From contig OZ345364.1 in the NCBI GenBank assembly GCA_977006965.1, forward strand, positions 1,116,001 through 1,180,000: 64,000 nt of DNA. The letters are read 5' to 3'. The position numbers and the translations under genes are program-made. The DNA is from Phymatolithon calcareum. Lineage: Eukaryota; Rhodophyta; Florideophyceae; Hapalidiales. Below the pieces are notes generated by a model, which saw nothing but the letters and a program-made list of their open reading frames with translations, was not told the origin of the DNA and searched no databases. Shown piece after piece: positions 44,903 through 54,027 of this stretch (within the stretch, counting starts at the first letter, position 1; each line of letters opens with the position of its first letter).

Positions 44903-47900
44903 AGATAAACAACTTCGTATGCCCCCAACAACGCCCACTCGCATGTCTAATGGAACCGAGTTAATCGACGCCACTCGTGTGCACATCTCTGCCCTCAGAA
45001 AGGCCACTCGATCACCACATAGCCATGGCTTTTGCGTCGATATTGGGGCTCCGACCTCGGTCATTGGTCGCAAGGAGCTCAATCGCATCTTATCATCGGT
45101 CAACAAGCATAGAATCCCCATCGAACAGTCAAATAGACGATTTCGTTTTGCAGATGCAGTGTTTGTGTCCCTGGGGACCGTCGAACTCCCACTTCATACA
45201 CCCGAAGGATATCCCCCGATCGTTGTTCCGATGGATATCGTTGCAGCCGACATACCACCCCTCCTTGGTCTCGACGTCTTGGATGGTGAGTCTCTTTTCG
45301 CAGAGACTGTCACCAATCGTCTAATCAAGCGAGTGGTTACATCTAAGGAGGGAGACCCCCTCACATACGTCGACATCTGGGCTACGAATCTCACGCGACA
45401 CGACAACCATGTATATGCGGCCATGACGTTCCCAACTACTATGTTCTTCACGAGAGCACAGCTGTACAAGCTACATCGACACTTTGCTCACCCGTCTGCT
45501 GACAAGCTATTCAACCTTTTGCGTCGAGCACGCCCGGAAGACACATCCCCTTCCATCTTGGCGACACTCAAGGACCTCTCGAAAAGGTGTGATCCCTGTC
45601 AGCGTATCCAGCACGCCCCTCGTCGTTTCAAAGTCTCGTTTGGCGCAGAAAATATCCGCTTCAATGAACGTTTGTTCATGGACATAATGTATCTCGACGG
45701 ACGCGCTGTCCTCCACATCGTGGATGAAGGTACTCGCTTTTCTGCTGCTCGTTTTCTAAAGAACAACCAAACCGCGACGATCTGGAGCACATTTCTTGAA
45801 TGTTGGGCTTACGTCTACACAGGACTTCCACGCACACTCGTTGTCGATCAAGGCTCTAACTTCCGCGAAGCATTTGGCAGCATCGCTGCTATATCGAATG
45901 TTCAAGTCGACCGCACCGGCATTGAAGCGCACTCAAGCCTCGGAATTGGCGAGAGGTATCATGATCCTCTTCGCACTACATACCGAAAGCTCACAGCAAC
46001 TTACCCAAAGGCCCCTCAAGAGTCACTTCTCTGCTTTTCCGTCAAAGCTATGAACGACACAATTGGTCCAGAAGGTCTAGTCCCTTCCTCTCTAGTATTT
46101 GGAGAGTACCCCTCAGTAAGGACTGTGACCGAAACTATCAGTCCTAAAGCTACACTGGCCAGTCGGGCCCTCGTCGCTATGGATGCGCGAAAAGAAATGG
46201 CCAAGCATATGGCCCGCATGAAGGTGAACCGTGCATTAAAGCACGCCGTCCCTCCTGCTGCAGATCGCTCTTTCGAACCCGGTGATGAAGTCCTTGTCTG
46301 GAGGGAGAAGCAGGTTGAAAGCCGCATTGGTGAGTGGCTCGGCCCGTTCGTCGTTATTGGCAGTGAGCCTGATCGGAAACTCGTCTACGTTCGCGATTCA
46401 GAGGTCGGACCTGGGCGACCATTCGGTATTGCACAAGTCAAACGGTACTTCACTCCGGAAGATATCTCTCGATCCTTCTTCTCTAAGCTTTGCAAATCAC
46501 TCAATCCTTTCCGATCTCCCTCGGAGAATGTGACATTTCTCACAGAAATCATTGAAAAGAATGATCCGCGCGCTAATTCGGCAGAGATGAGAGAGGCAAA
46601 AATGAGGGAAATCCGAGGTCTGCTCGAACGAGGCACCTTCAAGGTTGTGTGCAAAGAAGAACTACCGGATGGAGCAAACGTACTTACCGCCCGCTTTGTG
46701 CTAGCGATAAAGTCAACTGAAGACAACAAGGTGAAGTACAAGGCGCGATACGTCATTGGAGGCCACAGAGATCGTCTGAAGCACCTCATGGTCCACTCGT
46801 CACAGACAGTTCAACCATCGTCTGCCCGCTTGACGCTTGCTCTTGCCTCAATTTTCGGTTTTGATGTGTGGACAGCAGACGTCACTCAAGCTTACTTGCA
46901 GTCTGCCGACGGACTAATGCGCGACGTCTTCATCCGTAACCCAGCCTCAGAGTTTGAACTCGACAAAGAGAAGTGCCTGAAACTTTTACGGCCGCTCTAC
47001 GGTCTCTGCGAGTCCGGAGATCTTTGGCATGCGACGTTAGACAAGCACTTGCGAGAAGATCTCTCCATGTCCCCTCTGGACTCAGACTCAGCGCTCTACT
47101 CGCTGATGAAGGGTGGTTTACTCGAAGGCCTAAGCGGGAGCTACGTCGATGATCTCTTGCGAGCTGGTACTCCTACATTCCGTCAAGACTGTCGAAAGAC
47201 ACACGAACGGTTCGAGATGTCTGCGGATGAAACTCTTCCCGTTATGTTCGCCGGATTCCAGCTGTCTGGAGACAAGAACGCTGGATACACCTTGGACCAA
47301 AACCACTATCTCCGCAAACTCGAGGAGCTCCAAACTTCGGCATCGTTCGCGGAGTTCAGATCGATGCGAATGAAAGTAGCGTGGCTCAGCAACTCCCGTC
47401 CTGACTGTCTGTTCGAGATCTCCCAGCTGGCTCAAGTAAGTGAGACCATATTCCACGAGAACAAGTCTGCTTGTTTGAAAGAATTGAACAGGACAGTTCG
47501 TTTTGCCCGCAAGAACCCTCTATCGATTTCTTTTCCTCGCCTGGATGCCAGCAGTCTCCAAATCGTTGGATTTTCCGACGCTTCCTTCGCGAACAACCGA
47601 GACTTGTCCTCCCAACTAGGATACATCGTTCTTCTCACTGATGGTAATGGGAATGCCATCCCACTCTCGTACAAGTCGTACAAAGCCCGCCGCGTGACTC
47701 GATCAGTTATGGCAGCGGAAGTCATTGCATTCAGCGACATGTTCGATGTGGCTTTTACACTCAGCTTCGAGCTGGAGAAGCTTTTAAACAAGCACGTACC
47801 GCTGCGCTTACTTACGGATAGTAAGAGCCTGTTCGACATCATCTCTAAAGGATCCCGAACGTCTGAGAAACGCATGATGATTGACATCGCTGCCGCACGA

Positions 47901-48059
47901 GAAGGCTACAAGAACAAATCCATATCTGACATCGGCTTTGTGAGAAGCTCCAAGAACCTTGCTGATGGCCTCACGAAGACTATGAACCAAGCTGCTTTGC
48001 AAACCTTTATGCGAACTTCTCAACTAGTCGTGGAGCCGGAGCAATGGATTATCCGTTAA
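44862..48059 (+). CDS. pol polyprotein of Copia E
   Basis: About 1065 residues read in the -1 frame from the gag stop. Protease: CVDIGAPTSVIG and PPLLGLDVL. Integrase: H-R-H-F-A-H and CDPC zinc ligands, then MDIMYLDG, VVDQGSNF and GIGERYHDPL for the catalytic D, D, E; a basic C-terminal module follows (VLVWREKQVESRIGEW). Reverse transcriptase: WTADVTQAYLQSADG, RPLYGL and YVDDLL. RNase H: SDASFANN, SRTSEKRMMID and NLADGLTKTM at the end. All catalytic residues are present and the frame is unbroken, so the product could be active. An ATG at 44829 overlaps gag and would also open this frame. Confidence 0.94.
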   Translation, partial: LERRRGVSLHHRRRDKQLRMPPTTPTRMSNGTELIDATRVHISALRKATRSPHSHGFCVDIGAPTSVIGRKELNRILSSVNKHRIPIEQSNRRFRFADAVFVSLGTVELPLHTPEGYPPIVVPMDIVAADIPPLLGLDVLDGESLFAETVTNRLIKRVVTSKEGDPLTYVDIWATNLTRHDNHVYAAMTFPTTMFFTRAQLYKLHRHFAHPSADKLFNLLRRARPEDTSPSILATLKDLSKRCDPCQRIQHAPRRFKVSFGAENIRFNERLFMDIMYLDGRAVLHIVDEGTRFSAARFLKNNQTATIWSTFLECWAYVYTGLPRTLVVDQGSNFREAFGSIAAISNVQVDRTGIEAHSSLGIGERYHDPLRTTYRKLTATYPKAPQESLLCFSVKAMNDTIGPEGLVPSSLVFGEYPSVRTVTETISPKATLASRALVAMDARKEMAKHMARMKVNRALKHAVPPAADRSFEPGDEVLVWREKQVESRIGEWLGPFVVIGSEPDRKLVYVRDSEVGPGRPFGIAQVKRYFTPEDISRSFFSKLCKSLNPFRSPSENVTFLTEIIEKNDPRANSAEMREAKMREIRGLLERGTFKVVCKEELPDGANVLTARFVLAIKSTEDNKVKYKARYVIGGHRDRLKHLMVHSSQTVQPSSARLTLALASIFGFDVWTADVTQAYLQSADGLMRDVFIRNPASEFELDKEKCLKLLRPLYGLCESGDLWHATLDKHLREDLSMSPLDSDSALYSLMKGGLLEGLSGSYVDDLLRAGTPTFRQDCRKTHERFEMSADETLPVMFAGFQLSGDKNAGYTLDQNHYLRKLEELQTSASFAEFRSMRMKVAWLSNSRPDCLFEISQLAQVSETIFHENKSACLKELNRTVRFARKNPLSISFPRLDASSLQIVGFSDASFANNRDLSSQLGYIVLLTDGNGNAIPLSYKSYKARRVTRSVMAAEVIAFSDMFDVAFTLSFELEKLLNKHVPLRLLTDSKSLFDIISKGSRTSEKRMMIDIAAAREGYKNKSISDIGFVRSSKNLADGLTKTMNQAALQTFMRTSQLVVEPEQWIIR

Positions 48060-48082
48060 AGAAAACCAACACAAGTTTACTT

Positions 48083-49285
48083 CTACTGGCGAACTATTTG
48101 GCAGGCCTCTATGACTTTCAAGTCATCTGCGTCTTCACCCCCGCACATCTTCAGAATCTCTTCGACTAAATGTATGGGATACATTTCGGCGCTGTCAAGA
48201 ATGATCGCATCGCTCGCGTCAATCACAACGCAATGGTCGACGACACCGCTTTGTGCCAGTCTCACAATCCATGTGCCTTTCGCGTCTTCCGCGAACCACT
48301 CGAAAAGGGAAAACGACTTACCCTTGCTCGCCGCCTTCACATGTGAGGGCAAGTGGCGCAGCTCGACACGCGCAGATAGCCTTTGTAACACGGGAGCGAC
48401 GCGTTTGACCGACCAAAGAGTCACTGGATGCCGTTCTAATTCCTTCTCCGCCAACCTCGCTGCCACTCTCCCAAGAATTCGATCGATTGCGTTGACCACG
48501 GAGTCTGCGATGCAATTGCCGATCGCACTATTTTTGCGGTTCCTCAGTAGCTCACCATACGTTTTGTCGATGAATGGAGCAATACCTGGCGCTGGGCAGC
48601 GCGCCATTGGGCCTCCAATAATAACCGAAACGCCGGGGAATATTCGGCAAAAAGACCAAAGGCCCGCCCGGTGATACTTCGCAACCTTCCCGCCTGGGGC
48701 ATTCGTACGTGCTAGCATCGGCGGATCGATCTTCTCGGCTCGTTTTCCATACGCCCTTCGGGCACGATCGGAAACTGGCCGCACAGGCCATGAAGAAATT
48801 TCATCCACGCGCTCGTACAGCGCCAGGGACCATGGTTCAATTTCGTAAAAGGACGCGTGCCCTCCGAACATTACGGAGCTTCCGTAGTATCGACCGCGCT
48901 CGAGGACTTTGCCGCACCGCCCGGTAGTTCCATCGCCGACAACGATAGCGCGCACATTCCAAACGCGCCTAAGAACCGGTCCCGATTTCTTGACGGTGCC
49001 ATGCCCAATTGCCACAGGAGAGCCTTTTTGGCACCCCGGAGTTCTCACATCACTCGTTTCCGGGGAGAGGTGGCGCTCCGGTACACCGCCAAGACTCGCT
49101 TTAAGGCCAGATAGCTCGGATCTTGGGACATGCATGATGTTTCGTTTCGCAGGCACGACCTGCGAGGCCATGTTGATCTCGACTCGAAAATGCCAGGACG
49201 ATGTCAGTGCCCTCTTTGTTAGCTTTGGGCGAAACCTCTGGAATGAATTGGCCCCATTTATGTGACAGTGCATTCGAAGTGGCAT
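48083..49285 (-). CDS. Antisense accessory gene of Copia E, papain-like peptidase candidate
   Basis: 400 residues from the first ATG (GTG further upstream at 49405 would add 40). Opposite strand to gag-pol, tail to tail with pol with only 23 bp between the stops, ending before the 3' LTR. N-terminal region basic, with WNVRAIVVGDGTTGRCG; middle EIEPWSLALYERVDEI; C-terminal block with GNCIADSVVNAIDRILGR (Cys codon 48512-48514), GTWIVRLAQSGVVDHCVVID (His codon 48233-48235) and IILDSAEMYPIHL (Asp codon 48194-48196). Cys at the start of a helix, then His and Asp on late strands, is how papain-fold peptidases and some deubiquitinating enzymes look; that is inference. No named family recognised. The homologue in element A is frameshifted but keeps all three residues. 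Confidence 0.8.
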   Translation of the reverse strand: MPLRMHCHINGANSFQRFRPKLTKRALTSSWHFRVEINMASQVVPAKRNIMHVPRSELSGLKASLGGVPERHLSPETSDVRTPGCQKGSPVAIGHGTVKKSGPVLRRVWNVRAIVVGDGTTGRCGKVLERGRYYGSSVMFGGHASFYEIEPWSLALYERVDEISSWPVRPVSDRARRAYGKRAEKIDPPMLARTNAPGGKVAKYHRAGLWSFCRIFPGVSVIIGGPMARCPAPGIAPFIDKTYGELLRNRKNSAIGNCIADSVVNAIDRILGRVAARLAEKELERHPVTLWSVKRVAPVLQRLSARVELRHLPSHVKAASKGKSFSLFEWFAEDAKGTWIVRLAQSGVVDHCVVIDASDAIILDSAEMYPIHLVEEILKMCGGEDADDLKVIEACQIVRQ

Positions 49286-49634
49286 TGACACGTTCCGCCC
49301 ATCCGCCCATGCTTTTACCGTACCATGTATTCGCTTCAATGCACTGCCCCCACCGATACTCGTGGGTGCACTACTCTCTGTTGTGCACTGTACCTCCAGC
49401 CGCACATGTGTTGTGGCAAAGAGACATTGGGGCTCAACCGCGCTATCTGTTCCCCTCGAAGCCCCCGCGTTCCGGAGCTATCGGCGAAAACCATTTCGGC
49501 CTTTACGCACGCAAAATTGCACATATCCACATCATGCCGCCGCCTCAGCGTTGCACGCAATAGTACTGCAACTAAGTGGCAATGCGTTTTTGTCCCGTTG
49601 TGCACAATCTGTGCCACTGCAGACATGTCCGTCC

Positions 49635-49646
49635 GAATGGAGGGAG
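49635..49646 (+). other. Polypurine tract of Copia E
   Basis: GAATGGAGGGAG directly before TGTCGATACG of the 3' LTR, matching the tract of element A. Confidence 0.8.
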
Positions 49647-50081
49647 TGTCGATACGTACACGCGTATTGTGTATGCTGTATGAATACGTACTGAATGGTC
49701 ATTGGGGCATGTTTCGTTTCACTGCTATGGTCTCATATTTGGGTTGATTTTAGGTGTATGATTCGGACTGTTCGCGCCGGCGGTAACCGCCGACGCGAAC
49801 TCCTGTCTGCATTGTACTGCACTGTAGATAAACTCCAGCCGCTTCGCGCCTGGGGGGGATCAGAGGGGTGCGGGAATAGGAGTAAACAACATTTTGTGTA
49901 CTTCGCGCACGCGTGGTTCGCGTGCAACTCCCGCCAAACCCTCTGTCGCGATCAGCATCCGCTGATCGCAACACTACCAGCATCACCGCGCGACGTCCCG
50001 CGAGCAGTTCGTACGCGTTGTCCAAGCGCCGTCTCGGCACGGCGCATACGCGTGCAAGCGCTAAGTGCCCAACTGACGACA
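49647..50081 (+). repeat. 3' LTR of Copia E
   Basis: 435 bp, same as 42483-42917 throughout as far as I can compare by eye, followed by the target duplication tatgt. Confidence 0.94.
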
Positions 50082-50224
50082 TATGTTAAGACACATCATG
50101 CAGAGAGCGCATGTTCGAGTGACACTTGTAACAAAACGCGTTACACTGCTTCCAACATGCTGAACATACATACACGCGTTAAGAACGGCCCTCATACGGC
50201 GTAATGTAATAACTGTACATGGGC

Positions 50225-50310
50225 TGACAGTCGCCGCCCCGTAACGGCGACTGTCGCCGACGGTACAAATGACAGTTTTGCACAGCCCCCGTCCCTTTCC
50301 GGGGGCAGAA
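50225..50310. repeat. Two short hairpins in intergenic DNA
   Basis: gacagtcgccg (50229-50239) pairs with cggcgactgtc, and gcccccg...cgggggc follows near 50286-50308. They lie between the MITE end and the hAT-like element. Either could act as a terminator or be a stray repeat. Confidence 0.5.
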
Positions 50311-50530
50311 TGGAATTGAAGAATAAAACTACTTTTTAGTATTGTCTTCTCCGCGAAAGTCTACACTTGCGCTCCATTCTCCGGCAACGATCTCCATCGT
50401 TGCCACTCCCACATCCCTCTCAACCCGCGACGCCGTTCCAGTCCCCAGATCGTACCGCGGACCGCGCGCCGCGCCAGCGCGTCTGTTGGGCTTCCGACGA
50501 CAGAAATGTGTAGGGCAGATCATGAACATC

Positions 50531-50579
50531 AATTCAACATCACTCATGATGAGTGACTCATGATGAGTGATGTTGAATT
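50531..50579. repeat. Hairpin with 17-bp arms
   Basis: aattcaacatcactcat (50531-50547) and its complement (50563-50579) surround atgagt-g-actcat, itself a palindrome. The following ~100 bp resembles the sequence after the palindrome at 37468. Confidence 0.75.
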
Positions 50580-50966
50580 TTTATCAATAATCAGATTCAT
50601 CAATCAACTGTCGTCAGGCATCATCAGATTATTTGATTATTGTCATAAGATTCAAATTTAATTGTTACTTGAAACAGGGGAAAAGTAATAGAGGGGGAGT
50701 GAAACTGAAAATTGCAGTATCAAAAAAGTAATGGATAGAGACCCCTGCGTGTGCAGCATATTGTATGGGGTTTTTCGCCTGTTTCATATTATCTGCCAAA
50801 ATGTTATACTGTCGACTGGTCATCGACCAATAGACGAGGAGCAGAAAATGGTGCCCAAGTCGAGTGCAGTAAAGCTAGCGAGCAGCTGCTCGAGAAGAGA
50901 TGATCAATTCGTAGGTTTTTCGATACAGTGGCGACGTGTATACTCCCTATAGGCATATTTTCGATT

Positions 50967-51425
50967 TTATTCCAAACTTTTCCTGGTTTTCTTAAGCACG
51001 CCTGTGAGACTTTCTGCTCTGGTCACTTTCGCCTGACCTTCAACTGCATTCACGCTTGAGCTGCTTGCGTCGTCGGAGGTGTTGTCGACGCATGCGATAC
51101 GATCACCATCGCCAGCAGTACTGGTGGGTACAAGTAGTTCCCAGTCATGGAGGCGGTCGCACAATGCCAGACCGCTCTCAAGAGCCAAGCCAATACGGGA
51201 GTTATCTGTGGAAGCGCTGCTGTCTGAGTCGGTCTCCGCGTTCTCCGTCGGTGAACGCAATGACACGGGCGCCCAACCAGAATATGGATCCATATTGTTT
51301 GTCCGACTTGCAAAGATGCCAAACACCTCCGCTGCAATTTTGAATTCAGCCGAAATCCGAACAAAGGCACTCCATGCTGTATTGTGCACTGTCTCACAAT
51401 GTTCCCTATTTGCACTAATTTTCAT
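50967..51425 (-). CDS. Hypothetical protein inside the hAT-like element
   Basis: 152 codons from ATG, rich in Ser, Asp and Thr (e.g. TDSDSSASTDNS), without recognised domains. It may be a captured fragment of a host or transposon gene or a chance frame. The element carries no other coding region. Confidence 0.3.
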   Translation of the reverse strand: MKISANREHCETVHNTAWSAFVRISAEFKIAAEVFGIFASRTNNMDPYSGWAPVSLRSPTENAETDSDSSASTDNSRIGLALESGLALCDRLHDWELLVPTSTAGDGDRIACVDNTSDDASSSSVNAVEGQAKVTRAESLTGVLKKTRKSLE

Positions 51426-51452
51426 CCATGCGACGAAGGAGAAGCCGAGTTG

Positions 51453-51485
51453 TCATATTACATCCACAAAGTGGATGTAATATGA
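51453..51485. repeat. Perfect 15-bp hairpin
   Basis: tcatattacatccac-aaa-gtggatgtaatatga, near the right end of the hAT-like element. Confidence 0.8.
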
Positions 51486-51944
51486 TAAGCACGCTGAAAT
51501 ATTCTGTTTAACACTTATTAATTTGATGCATATCTGGACCTACATACATGATGCACGTACACAGGGGACCCGTGAATGCTATGATAGCCCCCTCAGTTTT
51601 ACTCCCCCTCTATTACTTTTCCCCTGCTTGAAACTTCTGACCTCAACTCCTTCCGAAAAGAAAATTATAAACTCTGGACTGTACACGGAAGTCAAGCACG
51701 AAAACTGACATTCAAGATAATCATGGCTGCGGAGAGCATGGGAGAAGCAAGAAGAACGACGTGCCAGGAAAATAACAATTACAAAGAATTGCACACCTCA
51801 CCAAGCGGTGAGGATGAAAAAAGTAGATACAGAATTCTTTGTGCGAGATGGTTTGCTGCCCATTTCCCGAAAAAACCTCCTAAGTTGATCTAAAAGATGG
51901 GCAGTCAAGGAGCATTGGCAGTTGGAACACTCAACAGAATCCTG

Positions 51945-52003
51945 ATGAAGCCTACATCATCATGATGTAGGCTTCATGATCATGATGTATGATGTAGGCT
52001 TCT
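51945..52003. repeat. Perfect 16-bp hairpin with a third copy of one arm
   Basis: atgaagcctacatcat-c-atgatgtaggcttcat at 51945-51977. The arm atgatgtaggcttc recurs at about 51989-52002. Confidence 0.8.
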
Positions 52004-52571
52004 TCGGGTCCATGATGTGATGGACTCTGAGAGAAGAAAATAACGTAGCAAGGGCGATTGACTTGATTCTATGTAACGCCACCTAAGGCTTTATTTCGTG
52101 GCTAATATAATGCGCTTAGAAAGGTGCCGACTTTCTTCCAGTTGGGACACATCATGTGTCATCAGGAACTTTGTCGAGTTTTTTATCAGCGGTGCACAGA
52201 CCATGTTCAATTTGTAGCCTCTGTACGAGCACCATTGGATCACATTGGTGTTGTGAATTCACCTTCATATGGTACGTTCCAACGGCACTAGCCCTGTCGA
52301 ACTGCAAATTACCGTGTGCACCCAATCAAAGCGAGCTTTGAAAATCTTGTAGAGGGACAGCTGTATAGTTGGCCAGCTGTATATTTGGAAAATTTCAAAA
52401 AAAACTTTTAAAAATGCAAAAATTTTAGTGATTTAATTTTTGATTTGGATTTTAGATATATTTTCTACTACAATTACAACATTTACACGTTTCTAGTGAA
52501 AGCCCAGGACTTCTGGACGCATCATTCAAGCGCGATGCGCCCTACTTTGACTGGAAGGAATCGAACTTTTC

Positions 52572-53589
52572 GAGGAAATCCGCTAAATGGCCACCAAAAG
52601 TGGTAAAAGACCGCTAAACATCCAACCAAGCCAAAACTACTACTCATCCGCTGCGTGGAGCGCTGACAGTTGCGTTTTTTGGAGGGAAAAAGGGAAGTAG
52701 CTGCTACTTCCCCTTGATCCAAGTTTTGTGCACATTCTCGAATTCCTCTGACAAGCTCAACGCACAACGCTCGCGCACTACTCATTCTGAAACCATGAAC
52801 AAGAAGAAGCTTGTGCTACAGGTGGGCGACTACGTTGGACCAAGCTTCGACGATGTTGTTCACGTCGTGATCTCGCACAACACGTCAATCGGGAAGGCAC
52901 ACCTCGTGGCGAGAAGCAACAAGCAGCCTCTGATACAGCGAAGTGACACCATTCAATGAGAAAGTTAGCAGCGACTACCACGCAACATGCTCTTTCCGCC
53001 ACCAGCAGCCATGCAGCCACGTTTGTGCTGCACTTTTTTCGTTGCTAGGCGCTTGGTGCAGCATCGGATTGCGTTCGACCCGTGGAACAAGCACTGGTTC
53101 GGGGACGTATGGCTGGTTACAGTCACTGGTGACCAGCTAGTACAGGAAGATTTGGTGCCGTTCGAACTTGTTGCTAAGCCGGGCCGTAAGCGCAAGAAGC
53201 CTTATGTGCCGTCTGAAACGAGGCCCCGTCACTGCTCCTCGTGTGGATACCGGTCACTTCTCACAGACGTGCGGTACGCCCAACATCCACAACCTTGTCG
53301 AGGCGAAGCGAAAGCACATCGACAAAGCGGCTCAGTCCATGATCATCGACCTCACCGCCTTCGATGACGGAGATGCTATCAATAGCTGCGACGAGGAGCT
53401 AAACCACAGAGAGTAGCGTACGCAATAAATTTCATTGTGGCATAGAGTGCTCTGAGAAACGGATGAGTAGTAGGTTCGGCTAAGGTGATTATGATAGTAT
53501 ACTATGCTACGGGTGAGTAGTAGTTTTTGCTAGGGGTGGATGTTTAGCGGTCTTTTACCACTTTTGGTGGCCATTTAGCGGATTTCCTC
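52572..53589. mobile_element. MULE-type element, non-autonomous remnant
   Basis: Terminal inverted repeats of about 79 bp (52572-52650 and 53511-53589; GAGGAAATCCGCTAAATGG...) with a 10-bp target duplication, cgaacttttc (52562-52571 and 53590-53599). Long inverted repeats and a 9-11 bp duplication are typical of Mutator-like elements. It is 1018 bp and keeps only the C-terminal end of a transposase. Confidence 0.8.
52795..53416 (+). pseudogene. Fragment of a Mutator-like transposase C-terminus
   Basis: Broken frames that in order show VGDYVG.../HVVISHNTSIGKAHLVARS, a SWIM-like zinc motif (TCSFRHQQPCSHVCA near 52988-53030) and a zinc knuckle (CSSCGY then GHFSQTC, CX2CX4HX4C, with a frameshift in the middle at about 53245). 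SWIM followed by a CCHC knuckle is the usual C-terminus of Mutator-like transposases. The catalytic domain is absent. Stops occur at 52957-52959 and elsewhere. Confidence 0.65.
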
Positions 53590-54027
53590 CGAACTTTTCT
53601 GTAGACACGTGAGCTTTGCCTTCTCTCAACAGTTCCTACGTCTTTGAACCAAGGCCGGTTGCATGCCTAAGGTCCGTTTTAAACCAAATGTCCGGCTGTC
53701 TGTCTGTTCGGCTTTTTGCTTCCAATAACCACATTATGTCACTTACTTTCAAACGGAAACATAAAATGGCTGCCGCAAGTTTACACGTGTACTGTCAGAC
53801 AAGTTCTGGTCCCTCGACTACTTCTGTCCATCTGCTACATATTTCGCGCGAAACGCTGCTTATTTCGCGCGAACCCGAACCACCTTCGATGGAACGGATC
53901 TCCATCGCCACGGTTCCCATTCCCTGCCTTTCCCTGCTTTCCCTTGGTCTGCCTTACCTCTTCCGCTCCACCCACACAATCATTCGTTTTCCTCCCGCAT
54001 CTCCGCCTCTGCTCTGCACCGAACACG

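Larger units (their letters stand above)
42483..50081 (+). mobile_element. Copia element E, full length and apparently young
   Basis: Two 435-bp LTRs that look identical to me at every position, with target duplication tatgt (42478-42482, 50082-50086). Intact gag, pol and antisense gene, primer-binding region ATCCGGATTCG (42918-42928) and polypurine tract at 49635-49646. Identical LTRs mean recent insertion or recent gene conversion. It inserted into the MITE described at 42172. Confidence 0.95.
42172..50191. mobile_element. Harbinger-like MITE split by Copia E
   Basis: Terminal inverted repeats GGGCCGTTCTTAACGCGTGTATGT (42172-42195 and the complement ending at 50191), flanked by the 3-bp direct repeat tca (42169-42171 and 50192-50194). 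Without Copia E the element is about 420 bp, with no coding region. The ends resemble those of the complete Harbinger at 53671-57527 (GG(T/C)CCGTTT(T/C)AAACC), so that element or a relative could have moved it. Inside lies the perfect palindrome tggaactactgtagttcca near 42411. Confidence 0.7.
50675..51626. mobile_element. hAT-like non-autonomous element
   Basis: Terminal inverted repeats of 34 bp with one mismatch, CAGGGGAAAAGTAATAGAGG... at both ends, and cttgaaa directly repeated outside them (50668-50674 and 51627-51633). CAGGG ends and a 7-8 bp duplication fit hAT. It is 952 bp with no transposase. A 152-codon frame on the minus strand (50967-51425) and a hairpin at 51453 lie inside. Confidence 0.7.
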
